Numbered from the stretch's first letter, positions 1 to 8,366 are shown. The stretch is DNA of 64,000 nucleotides from CAZCJU01 sp964562175 (GCA_964562175.1 CAZLRV010000010.1:1-64000); one strand, 5' to 3'. Program-made: numbers and translations. The notes: generated from the sequence alone by a model not told the origin.

Positions 1-103
1 AACGGGAAACCGCCTGTCTTGTTACAAATATCTTTTCGGCAAGTTCCTCTTGAGACAGTCCTTTTTTCGTTCTTAATTCGTAAATAATATCTTTCGTTTC
101 CAT
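1..103 (-). CDS. XRE-family transcriptional regulator, N-terminal part only
   Basis: This is the first 34 residues of a helix-turn-helix regulator that runs off the left edge of the window. It starts METKDIIYELRTKKGLSQEE and continues with LAEK and TRQAVSR, the classic Cro/C1 helix-turn-helix (GLSQEELA, then the recognition helix TRQAVSR). The ATG lies at 101-103 after a weak GGTGA on the minus strand. Such proteins bind DNA as dimers. The C-terminal domain is outside the window, so the signal it responds to cannot be stated. Confidence 0.8.
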   Translation of the reverse strand, partial: METKDIIYELRTKKGLSQEELAEKIFVTRQAVSR

Positions 104-454
104 AAAATCACCATCTTATCAGTTTGTGATTATATTATATCATGAGTTACCACGGTCGTCAAGCAACTCGCTGTTGCTATCTACTCGACAAATTTTTATC
201 GTTCGTTCTGTTTTATAGCAAGTTTCGCCTTTGTTTTACAAAGGCTTCGGGCAATGCCCGTTCCCCCATTCTTGTTTGGCTTTGATTGTATTTAACGATA
301 CAATCAGCATTCGACATATAGCCCTGCGATCGTTTCGAATGGCCTTGTATGCGGTTTGTTCTATACAGCCTGTTCAAAATAACAGTTCAAGCCAATATTC
401 GGTTTCATAGCACTCCTTGCGAAGCAATGGAAGTCGCCATGGGCAAATAGAACC
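104..454. other. Intergenic region with two short inverted repeats
   Basis: No coding region is supported here. Two perfect inverted repeats are visible. CGGGC-aat-GCCCG lies near 248-260. TGATTGTAT / ATACAATCA has 9-bp arms at 283-291 and 298-306 with a 6-base gap. The second could be an operator for the divergent XRE gene at the left edge or part of a decayed element; nothing in the sequence decides this. Confidence 0.4.
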
Positions 455-484
455 GGCGTGATACTCCGTTAAGAGTATCACGCC
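455..484. terminator. Hairpin downstream of the M23 peptidase gene
   Basis: Twelve-base perfect arms GGCGTGATACTC and GAGTATCACGCC are separated by CGTTAA. The hairpin lies 28 bases beyond the stop of the minus-strand peptidase gene. There is no long T run after it on either strand, so it may be an mRNA 3'-end structure rather than a strong intrinsic terminator. Confidence 0.5.
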
Positions 485-511
485 AAGTTCGGGGAGCTTT
501 TGTATTCTGTT

Positions 512-1861
512 TTAATATGGTAAAAACTTCTGTGGGTTCAGCTTTTCGTCGTTATAGCGTATCTCAAAGTGGAGATGATAGCCGTACGCCATACCGGTGC
601 AACCGACACGACCTATCATATCGCCCTTATTAACGTATTCGCCTTCGCTTGCGACAAGTGCCGACATATGTGCATAGAGTGTTCTGTAGCCGTTTTGATG
701 CTCGATTATAACGTACTTTCCGAATGAGCTGTGTGTTCCCGAAACGATAACGTGACCGCCGTCGGATGCGTATATCGGCGTACCCTTCGGTGCATACATA
801 TCCACACCGTAGTGGTAGCTGTAGCCTCCGTTTAGCGTTCTTGAGCCGTACAGATCCGTATAAACGAAGCTCTTAAGCGGAAAATCGAAGGTTCCCGTTG
901 TTATTCCCTTAGGAGCCTCTTTTGTACCGACGAGAATTATCTTATCGGTGGGCTTGCTGACTATAACGTCATCCGTTTTTTCCCTGCTTATTTCGACACC
1001 CTGTACATTTTTTACGATATAGAGCGTTTTGCCCTTACCGTCTGTGCCGTTCTGCTTTAATTCATATTGACCTACGTAGAGCTCGTCTGTCTGCTCGTAC
1101 ACCGTTTCATAAGGAATGGTGTATTCCTCCTCGGAAATAAAAACATCTTTTCCCGCCGCGTCAACGCCGTTTGTCGCAGGCAATGTAATATCGTTCTTCA
1201 CCCCGGCATTCTGATGCTCAAGGTTGGGTGCAAACGATTTATCCTCGTCCTGCGTAAATTCGAACAGCAGATCGTCCGAGACAGCCTCGTAGGATATACT
1301 GTCAAGCAGTGTTGAGAGTCCTGCGGGGTCAAGCACCTTGTTTTTGGGCATAAGCACCTCTTTTGTGCTTATATAAGCTCTGTCCGCAAGCAACGACTTA
1401 TCGACCTCATCGGCGGCGCCTATAAGCTCACCGTCGATATAAAGACCTATGCAATCGGTATAATAAGATGATTCTACTTCATAGAGGGAGGTATAGAGCA
1501 TATCGGGATCTGCCATTTCCGCCGCACCGCGTTTGAAGCTGTAGGTCAAGCTACAGGTATCACGAGCGGGCAAAACGGCTTTGTCCGAAATATCGCCGCG
1601 CACTTTTGAGAGCAAAAGCGTGGCATCCGCCTTACATTCCACATTACCGACATATCTGCCGTCCGCATACACGGCAAGCGATATATCCGCGGAATTGAAA
1701 TACGATATGTAGCCTATCGACAAAGCGGAGAGGGCGGCAAAACAGCAGACTGACGAAACAGTACGCACAAAGCGTTTTGGTTCTTCACGCCGTGCGGCGG
1801 ATATACGCTCAAGCACTGAGGTACAGCCGTCACGCAGACGCAAAGCAATCTTCTGTAACAA
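512..1861 (-). CDS. Membrane-anchored M23 (LytM) family metallopeptidase with G5-like region
   Basis: A 449-residue predicted cell-wall endopeptidase. One hydrophobic segment at about residues 33-53 should anchor it, leaving the rest outside. A middle region (about 290-325) ends in VGTKEAPKG, typical of a G5 domain, which is found in many wall-binding proteins. The C-terminal 120 residues are an M23 domain: HYGVD carries the first zinc ligands (HxxxD) and HLHFE the HxH pair, so the zinc site looks intact. The family cleaves peptide cross-links in peptidoglycan. The start is TTG at 1859-1861, chosen because AAGGAAA sits 8 bases upstream. It is monocistronic here. The exact bond cleaved is not predictable. 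Confidence 0.88.
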   Translation of the reverse strand: MLQKIALRLRDGCTSVLERISAARREEPKRFVRTVSSVCCFAALSALSIGYISYFNSADISLAVYADGRYVGNVECKADATLLLSKVRGDISDKAVLPARDTCSLTYSFKRGAAEMADPDMLYTSLYEVESSYYTDCIGLYIDGELIGAADEVDKSLLADRAYISTKEVLMPKNKVLDPAGLSTLLDSISYEAVSDDLLFEFTQDEDKSFAPNLEHQNAGVKNDITLPATNGVDAAGKDVFISEEEYTIPYETVYEQTDELYVGQYELKQNGTDGKGKTLYIVKNVQGVEISREKTDDVIVSKPTDKIILVGTKEAPKGITTGTFDFPLKSFVYTDLYGSRTLNGGYSYHYGVDMYAPKGTPIYASDGGHVIVSGTHSSFGKYVIIEHQNGYRTLYAHMSALVASEGEYVNKGDMIGRVGCTGMAYGYHLHFEIRYNDEKLNPQKFLPY

Positions 1862-2109
1862 ACCGAATATTTCCTTTCCCTCGGACGGTGCTTTGCACCG
1901 ACACGAATTCGTTCAAGATGTCACATTCTCAAACCAAAGGATATTATACTATAAAAAATCGGAAAAATCAACCCTTATTGAAATAAAAATTCCCGATTTT
2001 CGCCGTCATTTTTCACAAAATTCAACCGCCGTTGATGTGCAACTTGCCCAATTTCAAAATAATTTTAATTTATTTCGGTTTTTTGTTTGCATTTGTTTCA
2101 CAAAACTGC

Positions 2110-2138
2110 TTGCATTCCCTCCGCTTTTGTTATATCAT
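2110..2138 (+). promoter_or_regulatory. Predicted sigma-A promoter of the CPBP gene
   Basis: TTGCAT at 2110-2115 and TATCAT at 2133-2138 are separated by 17 bases. Transcription would begin within a few bases of the ATG at 2145, and no Shine-Dalgarno sequence is visible, so the message may be leaderless. Confidence 0.5.
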
Positions 2139-2144
2139 ATTCTC

Positions 2145-3068
2145 ATGAATAATAACAACGATATACACGACAAGCTCCACCTCGCCGAGGAGTTGAAAAA
2201 ACGTCAGGCTCGGTGTGTGTGCGCTTTGTTCATAATGCTGTTTGTCGGAGCGGTAACGAGCATTTTTTCGTCTTTTGCCGATGAATATACAGCCGAATAT
2301 CCGAGCAAAATAAGATCCTTGCTCGATACGGTATTCGATATGATATCTTATACCCTCTATCTCGGTATACCCACAATTTACATGGCACGTGCAAATATCG
2401 AGCCGATAAAAATAAAAAAGAGAGTAAGCCGTACTTTCTTTTTTGAGGTATGCTTCTGTCTCGGCTCTATGTATTTGGGAAATCTGGCAGTCGGTTATTT
2501 ACAGAGCTTTCTCGACACCGTCGGCATAAGCATCGCAACCCCCTCGCCCGTCAGCGCAAACGGAGCGGACGAAATAGCCCTTTTGTATATTTCATCGGCG
2601 CTTTTGCCTGCCCTGCTTGAGGAAATACTTGTGAGGGGATATATGCTCGGTGCCATGGGCGAGTACAGCCCTTGTTGCGGCATAATACTTTCAAGTCTGT
2701 TCTTTTCTCTTATGCACCTCTCTCCCCTGCAAAACGTATTTGCTTTGTCGGCGGGGCTTTCCATGGGCTTTTTCACTCAAAAAAACCACTCATTGAATGT
2801 GGCGATAACGGCGCATTTCATCAACAATTCCCTTGCTCTGACAAAGGAGCTTATAAGCAGAGGTGCCGCCGAGTCGGTATATATCCGATTTTCGCTTATT
2901 GCTGATATTACCGTCTTTGTTTTGGGAATGATATCCGTTTTCGTGATCTTTCGCAAGAAGCAAGAGCTTGAGGGGGGTGAGCAAGTACCGTTTACCCTCT
3001 CCCCTTACACCGTATTATACGCTTTGCTTGCCCTTGCGTTGGCATTTACGCAAATAACCTTAGGGTAG
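2145..3068 (+). CDS. CPBP family intramembrane metalloprotease
   Basis: A 307-residue polytopic membrane protein of the CPBP (Abi, Rce1-like) family. The family's three signatures are present in order: the EExxxR motif in LLEEILVRG, a FxxxH motif in FSLMHL, and HxxxN in HFINNS near the C-terminus. These residues form the glutamate-activated water and metal site in Rce1-type proteases. At least seven hydrophobic segments are seen. I start at ATG 2145 (MNNNND), not at an upstream in-frame start, because the preceding 84 codons read as low-complexity intergenic sequence and a promoter lies just before 2145. The substrate is unknown; bacterial members act in bacteriocin immunity, protein maturation or signalling. 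Confidence 0.85.
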   Translation: MNNNNDIHDKLHLAEELKKRQARCVCALFIMLFVGAVTSIFSSFADEYTAEYPSKIRSLLDTVFDMISYTLYLGIPTIYMARANIEPIKIKKRVSRTFFFEVCFCLGSMYLGNLAVGYLQSFLDTVGISIATPSPVSANGADEIALLYISSALLPALLEEILVRGYMLGAMGEYSPCCGIILSSLFFSLMHLSPLQNVFALSAGLSMGFFTQKNHSLNVAITAHFINNSLALTKELISRGAAESVYIRFSLIADITVFVLGMISVFVIFRKKQELEGGEQVPFTLSPYTVLYALLALALAFTQITLG

Positions 3069-3082
3069 TATAGAATAAATAT

Positions 3083-3544
3083 ATGAATAACGAAGAAATA
3101 TACTATTATATGTCGCACGCCTTGAGCCTTGCCGAGGAAGCGATGGAGCTGAACGAGGTTCCCGTCGGAGCGGTAGTCGTATGTGACGGGAAGATCGTCG
3201 GTCAAGGCTTCAATACGAGGGAGAGGGACAAAAACGCACTGTGCCACGCCGAGATAAAGGCAATAAACGATGCTTGCAACACTCTCGGCGGCTGGCGGCT
3301 TCACAGGTGCGATATGTTCGTCACTCTCGAACCGTGCATGATGTGTGCCGGAGCAATAATAAACTCGCGAATAAAAAATCTTTATTACGGTGCTTGCGAC
3401 TTAAAGGCGGGCGGCTTCGGCAGTATCGTGGATCTGAATTCTTATCCGTTCAATCACAAGGTAAACGTAGTGGGAGGAATAATGAGTGAGGAAGCCTCGG
3501 AGCTTTTATCCCGTTTTTTCCTCAAGCTTCGCTCTCGGTCATAG
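3083..3544 (+). CDS. tadA: tRNA adenosine(34) deaminase TadA
   Basis: A 153-residue zinc deaminase that converts A34 to inosine in the anticodon of tRNA-Arg(ACG), an essential wobble modification. The cytidine-deaminase fold signatures are clear: CHAEIKA (HAE, with the zinc-binding His and catalytic Glu) at about residues 53-59, and PCMMCAGAI (PCxxC) at about 84-92. Length matches the family. It follows the CPBP gene by 14 bases and lacks a convincing ribosome site, so it may rely on read-through from that gene. Its 3' end overlaps the convergent small gene by 6 bases. Confidence 0.96.
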   Translation: MNNEEIYYYMSHALSLAEEAMELNEVPVGAVVVCDGKIVGQGFNTRERDKNALCHAEIKAINDACNTLGGWRLHRCDMFVTLEPCMMCAGAIINSRIKNLYYGACDLKAGGFGSIVDLNSYPFNHKVNVVGGIMSEEASELLSRFFLKLRSRS

Positions 3545-3721
3545 ATCGTCCGCATCCTGTGTGGGCTTATCGCAATCGGGTATACACACACCCGTATAGC
3601 TTCCGTCGGGATCGGTCTTTATATTCGCATCGACGTGCTTATATGCGTATATTGCCTCGTTTGCGCTTTTTTTCTTGTTTTTGTTTTTGTTTTCTTTTTT
3701 CATACCTTTATTGTTCCGCAT
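3539..3721 (-). CDS. Small protein coupled to spmB (GSYTG ... QDADDL tail)
   Basis: A 60-residue hydrophilic protein starting MRNNKGMKKEN. Its ATG overlaps the spmB stop (TAATG), which indicates translational coupling. A Lys/Asn-rich N-terminus is followed by an acidic tail with GSYTGV and a terminal QDADDL. From memory, this tail pattern recurs in short uncharacterised proteins of Firmicutes, which would argue that this is a real gene. The end overlaps the last codons of tadA. No function is known; position suggests expression with the spore-maturation genes. A longer in-frame start inside spmB exists but is less likely. Confidence 0.7.
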   Translation of the reverse strand: MRNNKGMKKENKNKNKKKSANEAIYAYKHVDANIKTDPDGSYTGVCIPDCDKPTQDADDL

Positions 3722-4248
3722 TAAGCATAAAATATTCGACATATAAAAGAAGAAATAAAAATACAAAATAAAAGCGTAAGAGTCGAACATAGCAGGGCGT
3801 GTCTGCCGTGCTTTATTCCAACGGAGGATAGGTAAACGGCATTTACATAAAGCATTGTATCCGACGAGCCCATCACCACCGAAATAAAATATCCGGCATA
3901 GCTGTCCGGTGAAAGCTGTGAGAACAGATCCGACGCCATGGCAAGCGATGCCGAGCCGGATATGGGACGGAGAAGTAGCAGAGGAATAGCCTCGGAGGGT
4001 ATTCCGAGCCTGCAGAATATCGGTGCCATGAGCTTACCTATCGGTTCGAGTATTCCGCAGGTACAAAACATATTCACGCCGACGAGCAACAATATAAGTG
4101 TCGGCAAAAGCTTTACGGATACCTCAATTCCTCTTACAGCACCCTCGATGAATTTGTCAAACTGTGCATCATTCGAAAAAAACAGCACTCCGACAACTAC
4201 AAGCAGTGCGGGAATAACGTAAGCGGTTATATTTTCTATTATTTGCAT
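3721..4248 (-). CDS. spmB: Spore maturation protein B
   Basis: A 175-residue integral membrane protein of the SpmB (nucleoside-recognition/gate domain) family. In Bacillus subtilis SpmA and SpmB are both needed for full core dehydration and heat resistance of spores. The conserved stretch LRPISGSASLAM and the MGSSDT motif, with about five hydrophobic segments, identify it. Its ATG directly abuts the spmA stop codon (TAA then ATG), so the two are co-translated. Length matches the family. It supports a spore-forming host. Confidence 0.94.
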   Translation of the reverse strand: MQIIENITAYVIPALLVVVGVLFFSNDAQFDKFIEGAVRGIEVSVKLLPTLILLLVGVNMFCTCGILEPIGKLMAPIFCRLGIPSEAIPLLLLRPISGSASLAMASDLFSQLSPDSYAGYFISVVMGSSDTMLYVNAVYLSSVGIKHGRHALLCSTLTLLFCIFISSFICRIFYA

Positions 4249-4824
4249 TTAATATATTTTGGAAAATATTTTTGTTATGATAACGGCGAATACCGTCGTG
4301 CATACGGATGACAGCAAAACGGGAATTATTATACCGCACGGATCGGACGAGCCGCAGCTGCGCCGCAAGGCTATGAGCGTTGTGGGCAAAATATCTATAG
4401 AGGCAGTATTCAGCACCACAAGCATTACCATATCGTCTGTCGCTCGTCCCTCGGTATCGGAGAGCTTTTTCAGCTCCTTCATTGCTCCGAGTCCGAGTGC
4501 GGTCGCCGCATTTCCCAGCCCCAATATATTTGCGCTTACGTTTGATGCTATTTCGTTTATCCCAACACCCGACTTTGCGCTTTGCGGAAATACCGCACGC
4601 AAGATCGGGTGTATCGTTTTTGAGAGCTTTTTTATCAGCCCACAGCCCTCCAATACGTTCATACAGCCGCAAAAGAAGCACGTTGTACCCACAAGCGATA
4701 CCGTAAGGCTTACAGCTCGCTCCGCACCGTCGAAAACACATCCGCTCATTTGCGATATATCTCCGCATACAGCGGAAAACACAACGGATACTATGCAAAG
4801 CACGGCAAATATTTTTCCTATCAT
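4249..4824 (-). CDS. spmA: Spore maturation protein A
   Basis: A 191-residue membrane protein with the gate-domain signature of SpmA: NVSANILGLGNAATALG, followed by GLGAMKEL and the NTASIDILPTT region. It partners SpmB in the developing spore. A good ribosome site (GGTGAGGG) lies before the ATG at 4824. First gene of the spmA-spmB-small protein unit on the minus strand, divergent from the AbrB-type regulator gene. Confidence 0.95.
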   Translation of the reverse strand: MIGKIFAVLCIVSVVFSAVCGDISQMSGCVFDGAERAVSLTVSLVGTTCFFCGCMNVLEGCGLIKKLSKTIHPILRAVFPQSAKSGVGINEIASNVSANILGLGNAATALGLGAMKELKKLSDTEGRATDDMVMLVVLNTASIDILPTTLIALRRSCGSSDPCGIIIPVLLSSVCTTVFAVIITKIFSKIY

Positions 4825-5074
4825 GCCCTCACCTCCGAAAGCAAAAGCTCGTATGTTATAGATATTATCATCTGGGGCATTATATGAATGTAGCTATTGA
4901 CGATATTATTCGACATTATGTTTCCATTTTTTTACATTCTTGGCTTTTGTTCATAATATTTGATTGTAATTTGTAATCACATACAGCAATATTTGTGCTA
5001 AAATGTAAGCATAGACAAAACAGTAAAATCAAGAATAATATTCCAAATTTATATTTTTAAGGAGAATTTTACCA

Positions 5075-5326
5075 ATGTTAAGATCCACCGGAATCGTTCG
5101 TAAAGTCGATGAGCTGGGAAGAATAGTGCTTCCCATTGAGCTGAGAAAGAACATGGATATTGCCCCCAAGGACTCTATCGAGATCTTTGTCGAGGAGGAC
5201 AGAATAATCCTCAAGAAGTATATGCCCTGCTGTATTTTCTGCGGAAACGCCGAGGATGTTTCCTACTTCAAGAACAAGCTCGTTTGCGCTCAGTGCTTGG
5301 AAAGCCTGCGTGAGACGACCTTCTGA
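5075..5326 (+). CDS. AbrB-type transition-state regulator with C-terminal Cys-rich zinc knuckle
   Basis: An 83-residue protein. Residues 1-48 form an AbrB/SpoVT swapped-hairpin DNA-binding domain (STGIVRKVDELGRIVLPIEL is characteristic). Residues 50-76 hold two CxxC pairs (CCIFCG and CAQC), probably one zinc site. AbrB-like proteins dimerise and bind DNA to control stationary-phase and sporulation genes; the clostridial form with a Cys-rich tail is common. AAGGAGA precedes the ATG. It lies 9 bases upstream of radC and is probably cotranscribed with it. Confidence 0.9.
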   Translation: MLRSTGIVRKVDELGRIVLPIELRKNMDIAPKDSIEIFVEEDRIILKKYMPCCIFCGNAEDVSYFKNKLVCAQCLESLRETTF

Positions 5327-5334
5327 TGTAAGAT

Positions 5335-6006
5335 ATGGCAGAGGGACACAGACAGCGACTCAAAAACCGCTTCTTAAACTACGGTCTTGAGAGCTTTGAG
5401 CCGCACAATGTTATCGAGCTGATGCTTTTTTATACGATACCGAGAAAGGATACAAACGGTTTGGCACACGATTTGATAGACCGTTTCGGTTCCTTTAATG
5501 CCGTACTTGAAGCGGATTACGAATCGCTTATGGAGGTCAAGGGTATCACCGCACATTCCGCATCGTTGATAAAGCTGTTTCTTGAAACGATAAAATACTA
5601 TGAACGAGGTGAAAAGCCCGTTGCACGCACGTTTTACAACACAAATGAAATAGGACATTATCTCGCGGGCGTGTTCACGGGATTCGTAAACGAGCAGCTG
5701 TACATTATGTATTTGGATAATAAAAACCGTGTTATATACTGTGCAAATTCTTTCGGAGGTCCTTCATCCTCTACGGCATATACCTTGACAAATTCCATAG
5801 TCGATGATGCAACCGCAAGGCACGCCTCGGGAATAGTACTTGCACACAATCATCCGAAAGGCACATACATACCGTCAACGGATGATATCAGGTTCACAAA
5901 CATAATACACGGTGCCGTACATGAGGCAGGTATGAATTTTATAGAGCATTACATCATAGCGGACGGAAAATACAACGCCTTACTCAGCAGAACTATCGGC
6001 TCGTGA
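5335..6006 (+). CDS. radC: RadC/MPN-JAMM family protein
   Basis: A 223-residue RadC-family protein. The N-terminal part has the UPF0758 helix-hairpin-helix region (EVKGITAHSA). The C-terminal part has a JAMM metal site: HNHPKG at about residues 171-176 plus a downstream Asp (STDDIRFT). Despite the name, a role in DNA repair is not established for the family; JAMM domains are usually zinc isopeptidases, and RadC proteins are often linked to DNA uptake or mobile elements. The ribosome site is weak and the gene sits 9 bases after the AbrB-type gene, suggesting coupling. The N-terminal AEGHRQRLKNRFL is typical of the family. Confidence 0.87.
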   Translation: MAEGHRQRLKNRFLNYGLESFEPHNVIELMLFYTIPRKDTNGLAHDLIDRFGSFNAVLEADYESLMEVKGITAHSASLIKLFLETIKYYERGEKPVARTFYNTNEIGHYLAGVFTGFVNEQLYIMYLDNKNRVIYCANSFGGPSSSTAYTLTNSIVDDATARHASGIVLAHNHPKGTYIPSTDDIRFTNIIHGAVHEAGMNFIEHYIIADGKYNALLSRTIGS

Positions 6007-6017
6007 AGAAAAGCATA

Positions 6018-6058
6018 CACGGCAACTCTCCGACAATACGGGCTTTGCCGTGTTTTTT
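6018..6058 (+). terminator. Intrinsic terminator after radC
   Basis: Arms CACGGCAA and TTGCCGTG are followed directly by a six-T run. The hairpin lies 12 bases beyond the radC stop codon. Confidence 0.8.
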
Positions 6059-6133
6059 CAATCGCATTTCGCATTTTTCACAAAAATGCGAGTGCATAGA
6101 CGGCTATTATACCGCTGTTTTTTTCAAAAGGAC

Positions 6134-6162
6134 TTGACATTGACGAAATAATATGATAAAAT
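6134..6162 (+). promoter_or_regulatory. Sigma-A promoter of the SGNH lipoprotein gene
   Basis: TTGACA at 6134-6139 and TAAAAT at 6157-6162 with a 17-base spacer, 30 bases upstream of the chosen ATG. Confidence 0.75.
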
Positions 6163-6191
6163 AAGACATATTGTTCCGTATGGAGAAAATT

Positions 6192-7469
6192 ATGGGATCT
6201 TTGAAAACATTCAAAAGAATTTTATGTATAGCTCTTTTGCTTCTATGTCAGGTCGGACTTATATGCTGCACGGGAAAGAGCGAGCAGACGGGTGAGGATA
6301 CCTCGTCGAATACGATTTTCAAGCCCATGGCAAGTGAGGAAATGAAGAAAGAAAACGATATAACACAATTCGAGCTTGACAAATACCTGTCGCCCATATG
6401 GGAGGGCGATATCAGCTACGCCGAATCGGCTTTTGTCAGACAGAACAAGGACGGGGAAATCGATCCCATTAAGCTGCTCTACCCCATCGAAAAAATAATT
6501 TCCGTAAGAAGCTCGGATCTTAAGACCGAATATATATACGGTACGGATTATACCGTAAACGAAAACGGTGAGCTTATTATAACGGACGGCGGAAGCATTC
6601 CGTTCTTGAAATACGACGATTACTTTTTCCCGCTTTCCGAGGCACAGCACGAGGAAAATAAGCTGTCTACGAAATTTCCCGCGGCTAACCATCGCGGCAT
6701 GGGCTATATACGTGCGGAGATAGGCACAAGCTCGTCCGGAATGGCAACATGGTCGCTTGCCGTTACCTACAGCCACAGCTCGGAATGCGTCGTCAAAGAG
6801 CCGACATCAAAGCGTGACACGTTCAAGGGGCTTATCGAAAAGCTTGAGAGAGGCGAGGATATAACCGTAGTTGCAACCGGTGACAGCATAACGGACGGCT
6901 GGTCTTCTTCTGGCAAGGTCGGTATCGCTCCGAATTGTCCGCAGTACAATCTGCTCTTTGAGCAATACATAGAGAAAACTTACAATGTAAATGTCGATCA
7001 AAAAAACGTCGGTGTCAGCGGTTCGGTTTCATCGGGCGGTGTTGAAAAGCTTGATGAGATAGTTTCCTACTCGCCCGATCTCGTTATCATAGCCTTCGGT
7101 ATGAACGACGGCGGCGGCACACCCGTTGAGAACTACATTTCAAACATAAATCAAATGGTCAGCCGAATAAATACAGAGTTGCCCGACGCTTATATCATTG
7201 TCGTAAGCACTTGTCTGCCCAACGAAGAGCTTTCATGGAGCGTCGGCGGTCCTTCGATGCTCGTATATCATAAGGCTTACGCTCCCGCACTGTGCAATGA
7301 AGAAAAGAATTGGACAAATGCGGCAGTGGCAAATGTAACGCAAGCCAATATCGAGCTGTTTGAAAGAAAGGTCTACCAAGATGTTGCCGGCTCTAACTCA
7401 AATCATCCGAACGACTATATGCATCGGATATATGCGCAGGTAATAATACAGACCGTATTCGGCAAATAA
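6192..7469 (+). CDS. Secreted SGNH/GDSL-hydrolase lipoprotein
   Basis: A 425-residue predicted lipoprotein esterase. The start is ATG 6192 because GGAG lies 6 bases before it; two earlier in-frame starts lack a ribosome site. The signal peptide ends in a lipobox (GLIC then Cys). After an N-terminal beta-rich domain, the SGNH catalytic blocks appear in order: GDSITDG (nucleophile Ser, about residue 234), GVSGS, GMNDGG (block III Asn), and the C-terminal HPND block with the catalytic Asp/His pair. Members remove acetyl or other acyl groups, often from polysaccharides. A deacylase of plant or wall carbohydrate is plausible, but the substrate cannot be read from sequence. Confidence 0.88.
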   Translation: MGSLKTFKRILCIALLLLCQVGLICCTGKSEQTGEDTSSNTIFKPMASEEMKKENDITQFELDKYLSPIWEGDISYAESAFVRQNKDGEIDPIKLLYPIEKIISVRSSDLKTEYIYGTDYTVNENGELIITDGGSIPFLKYDDYFFPLSEAQHEENKLSTKFPAANHRGMGYIRAEIGTSSSGMATWSLAVTYSHSSECVVKEPTSKRDTFKGLIEKLERGEDITVVATGDSITDGWSSSGKVGIAPNCPQYNLLFEQYIEKTYNVNVDQKNVGVSGSVSSGGVEKLDEIVSYSPDLVIIAFGMNDGGGTPVENYISNINQMVSRINTELPDAYIIVVSTCLPNEELSWSVGGPSMLVYHKAYAPALCNEEKNWTNAAVANVTQANIELFERKVYQDVAGSNSNHPNDYMHRIYAQVIIQTVFGK

Positions 7470-7544
7470 GCCTATATATTTTCAAGCATTGACAAAAGTT
7501 TCATTTTATTTCATATAAAATTCACTTTGTTATTGAAAAAGCTC

Positions 7545-7588
7545 TTGCTTTTTTCCTCAAAATATGTTATAATCTTATCAAATGATAA
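7545..7588 (+). promoter_or_regulatory. Promoter with overlapping palindrome (likely TetR autoregulatory operator)
   Basis: TTGCTT (7545-7550) and TATAAT (7569-7574), 18-base spacer. Immediately downstream, TTATCA-aa-TGATAA (7575-7588) is an inverted repeat placed over the expected transcription start, 25 bases before the regulator gene. A site at that position would block transcription when bound. Confidence 0.55.
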
Positions 7589-7612
7589 CAAAATGTTAAT
7601 AAGAGGTATGTT

Positions 7613-8185
7613 ATGAGAACTCATAATGAAGAAAGATTCTTGAGAAACAAAGCCGTATTTATGGAAAAGTGCTACGATTGTTTTGCCGAGCATGGGTTGA
7701 ACAACGTAGGTATACGTGCTTTGGGTGAATGCTGTGGTGTCAGCTCCGCGGCACTGTATACATATTTCGATGGTACGGACGACCTTATTATTAAATGTAC
7801 CGAGTATTGCATGAATCAGGTTGAAGACGATTTTATGTCGATAGCTCCGACAGATGCGGACGACCTTGAGCGTTTTATAAACGAAGTTCCCTATTGGACC
7901 GCCGAAAAGCACGGAAAAAGATACCGTTTGATGTATCAAATATACACCAACCCGAAATATCGCGAGTACGGCAAAAAATTCTTTGAGGGTGTTGACAAGA
8001 GATATACCGAATATGCCGAGATGCTTGAGGAGAAATTGGGTATATCCGTTGAGTTTCTTCGTCCGATGATATTCGTATTCATTCGTGCCTGTGTCCACTA
8101 TGCGCTTTATGAAGACGAATTCTATTTGCAAGAACAGTTGAAATTTCTCAAGGCAAGCATTGAAATGTACAAGCAAACGCATTGA
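7613..8185 (+). CDS. TetR/AcrR family transcriptional regulator
   Basis: A 190-residue regulator. The N-terminal domain (about residues 10-55) carries a TetR helix-turn-helix: FAEHGLNNVGIRALGE followed by the recognition helix SSAALYTYF. The remaining alpha-helical domain (about 70-190) binds an unknown ligand. No transporter or enzyme gene is adjacent, so its regulon is not evident; the palindrome in its own promoter suggests autoregulation. AGAGGT precedes the ATG. Confidence 0.88.
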   Translation: MRTHNEERFLRNKAVFMEKCYDCFAEHGLNNVGIRALGECCGVSSAALYTYFDGTDDLIIKCTEYCMNQVEDDFMSIAPTDADDLERFINEVPYWTAEKHGKRYRLMYQIYTNPKYREYGKKFFEGVDKRYTEYAEMLEEKLGISVEFLRPMIFVFIRACVHYALYEDEFYLQEQLKFLKASIEMYKQTH

Positions 8186-8238
8186 ATGGAACACCACTCG
8201 AAGCTTTGACCTGTTATCATACAAAAAAGCATAATTAT

Positions 8239-8273
8239 ATCGGCGGAGGCTCTGTTTCTCCGCCGATTTTTGA
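8239..8273 (+). terminator. Terminator after the TetR gene
   Basis: Perfect 10-base arms ATCGGCGGAG and CTCCGCCGAT are followed by TTTTT. It lies 54 bases downstream of the regulator stop. Confidence 0.85.
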
Positions 8274-8332
8274 TATAGTGGGAGAAACGATATAAATGAA
8301 CGAAGAAAAGGAATTTCAAAAAAGAAAATATA

Positions 8333-8366
8333 CGCCCGAAGAATTACGATCATAGCTCTTCGGGCG
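8333..8366. terminator. Hairpin between the TetR gene and the ECF operon
   Basis: Arms CGCCCGAAGA and TCTTCGGGCG form a strong stem, with a loosely T-rich tail (CATATTTTGC) on the plus strand. It may end transcripts from both directions. It overlaps an 18-codon open frame (8296-8352) that I do not accept as a gene. Confidence 0.5.

Noticed and set aside
4169..4798. 209-codon minus-strand frame overlapping spmA
   Set aside because: Same strand but a different frame from spmA, very rich in Arg and Cys, with no hydrophobic segments or known pattern.
8296..8352. 18-codon frame (MNEEKEF start) with a GGGAG about 11 bases upstream
   Set aside because: Its 3' half is the arm of a strong hairpin and the ribosome site is too far from the start; more likely intergenic.
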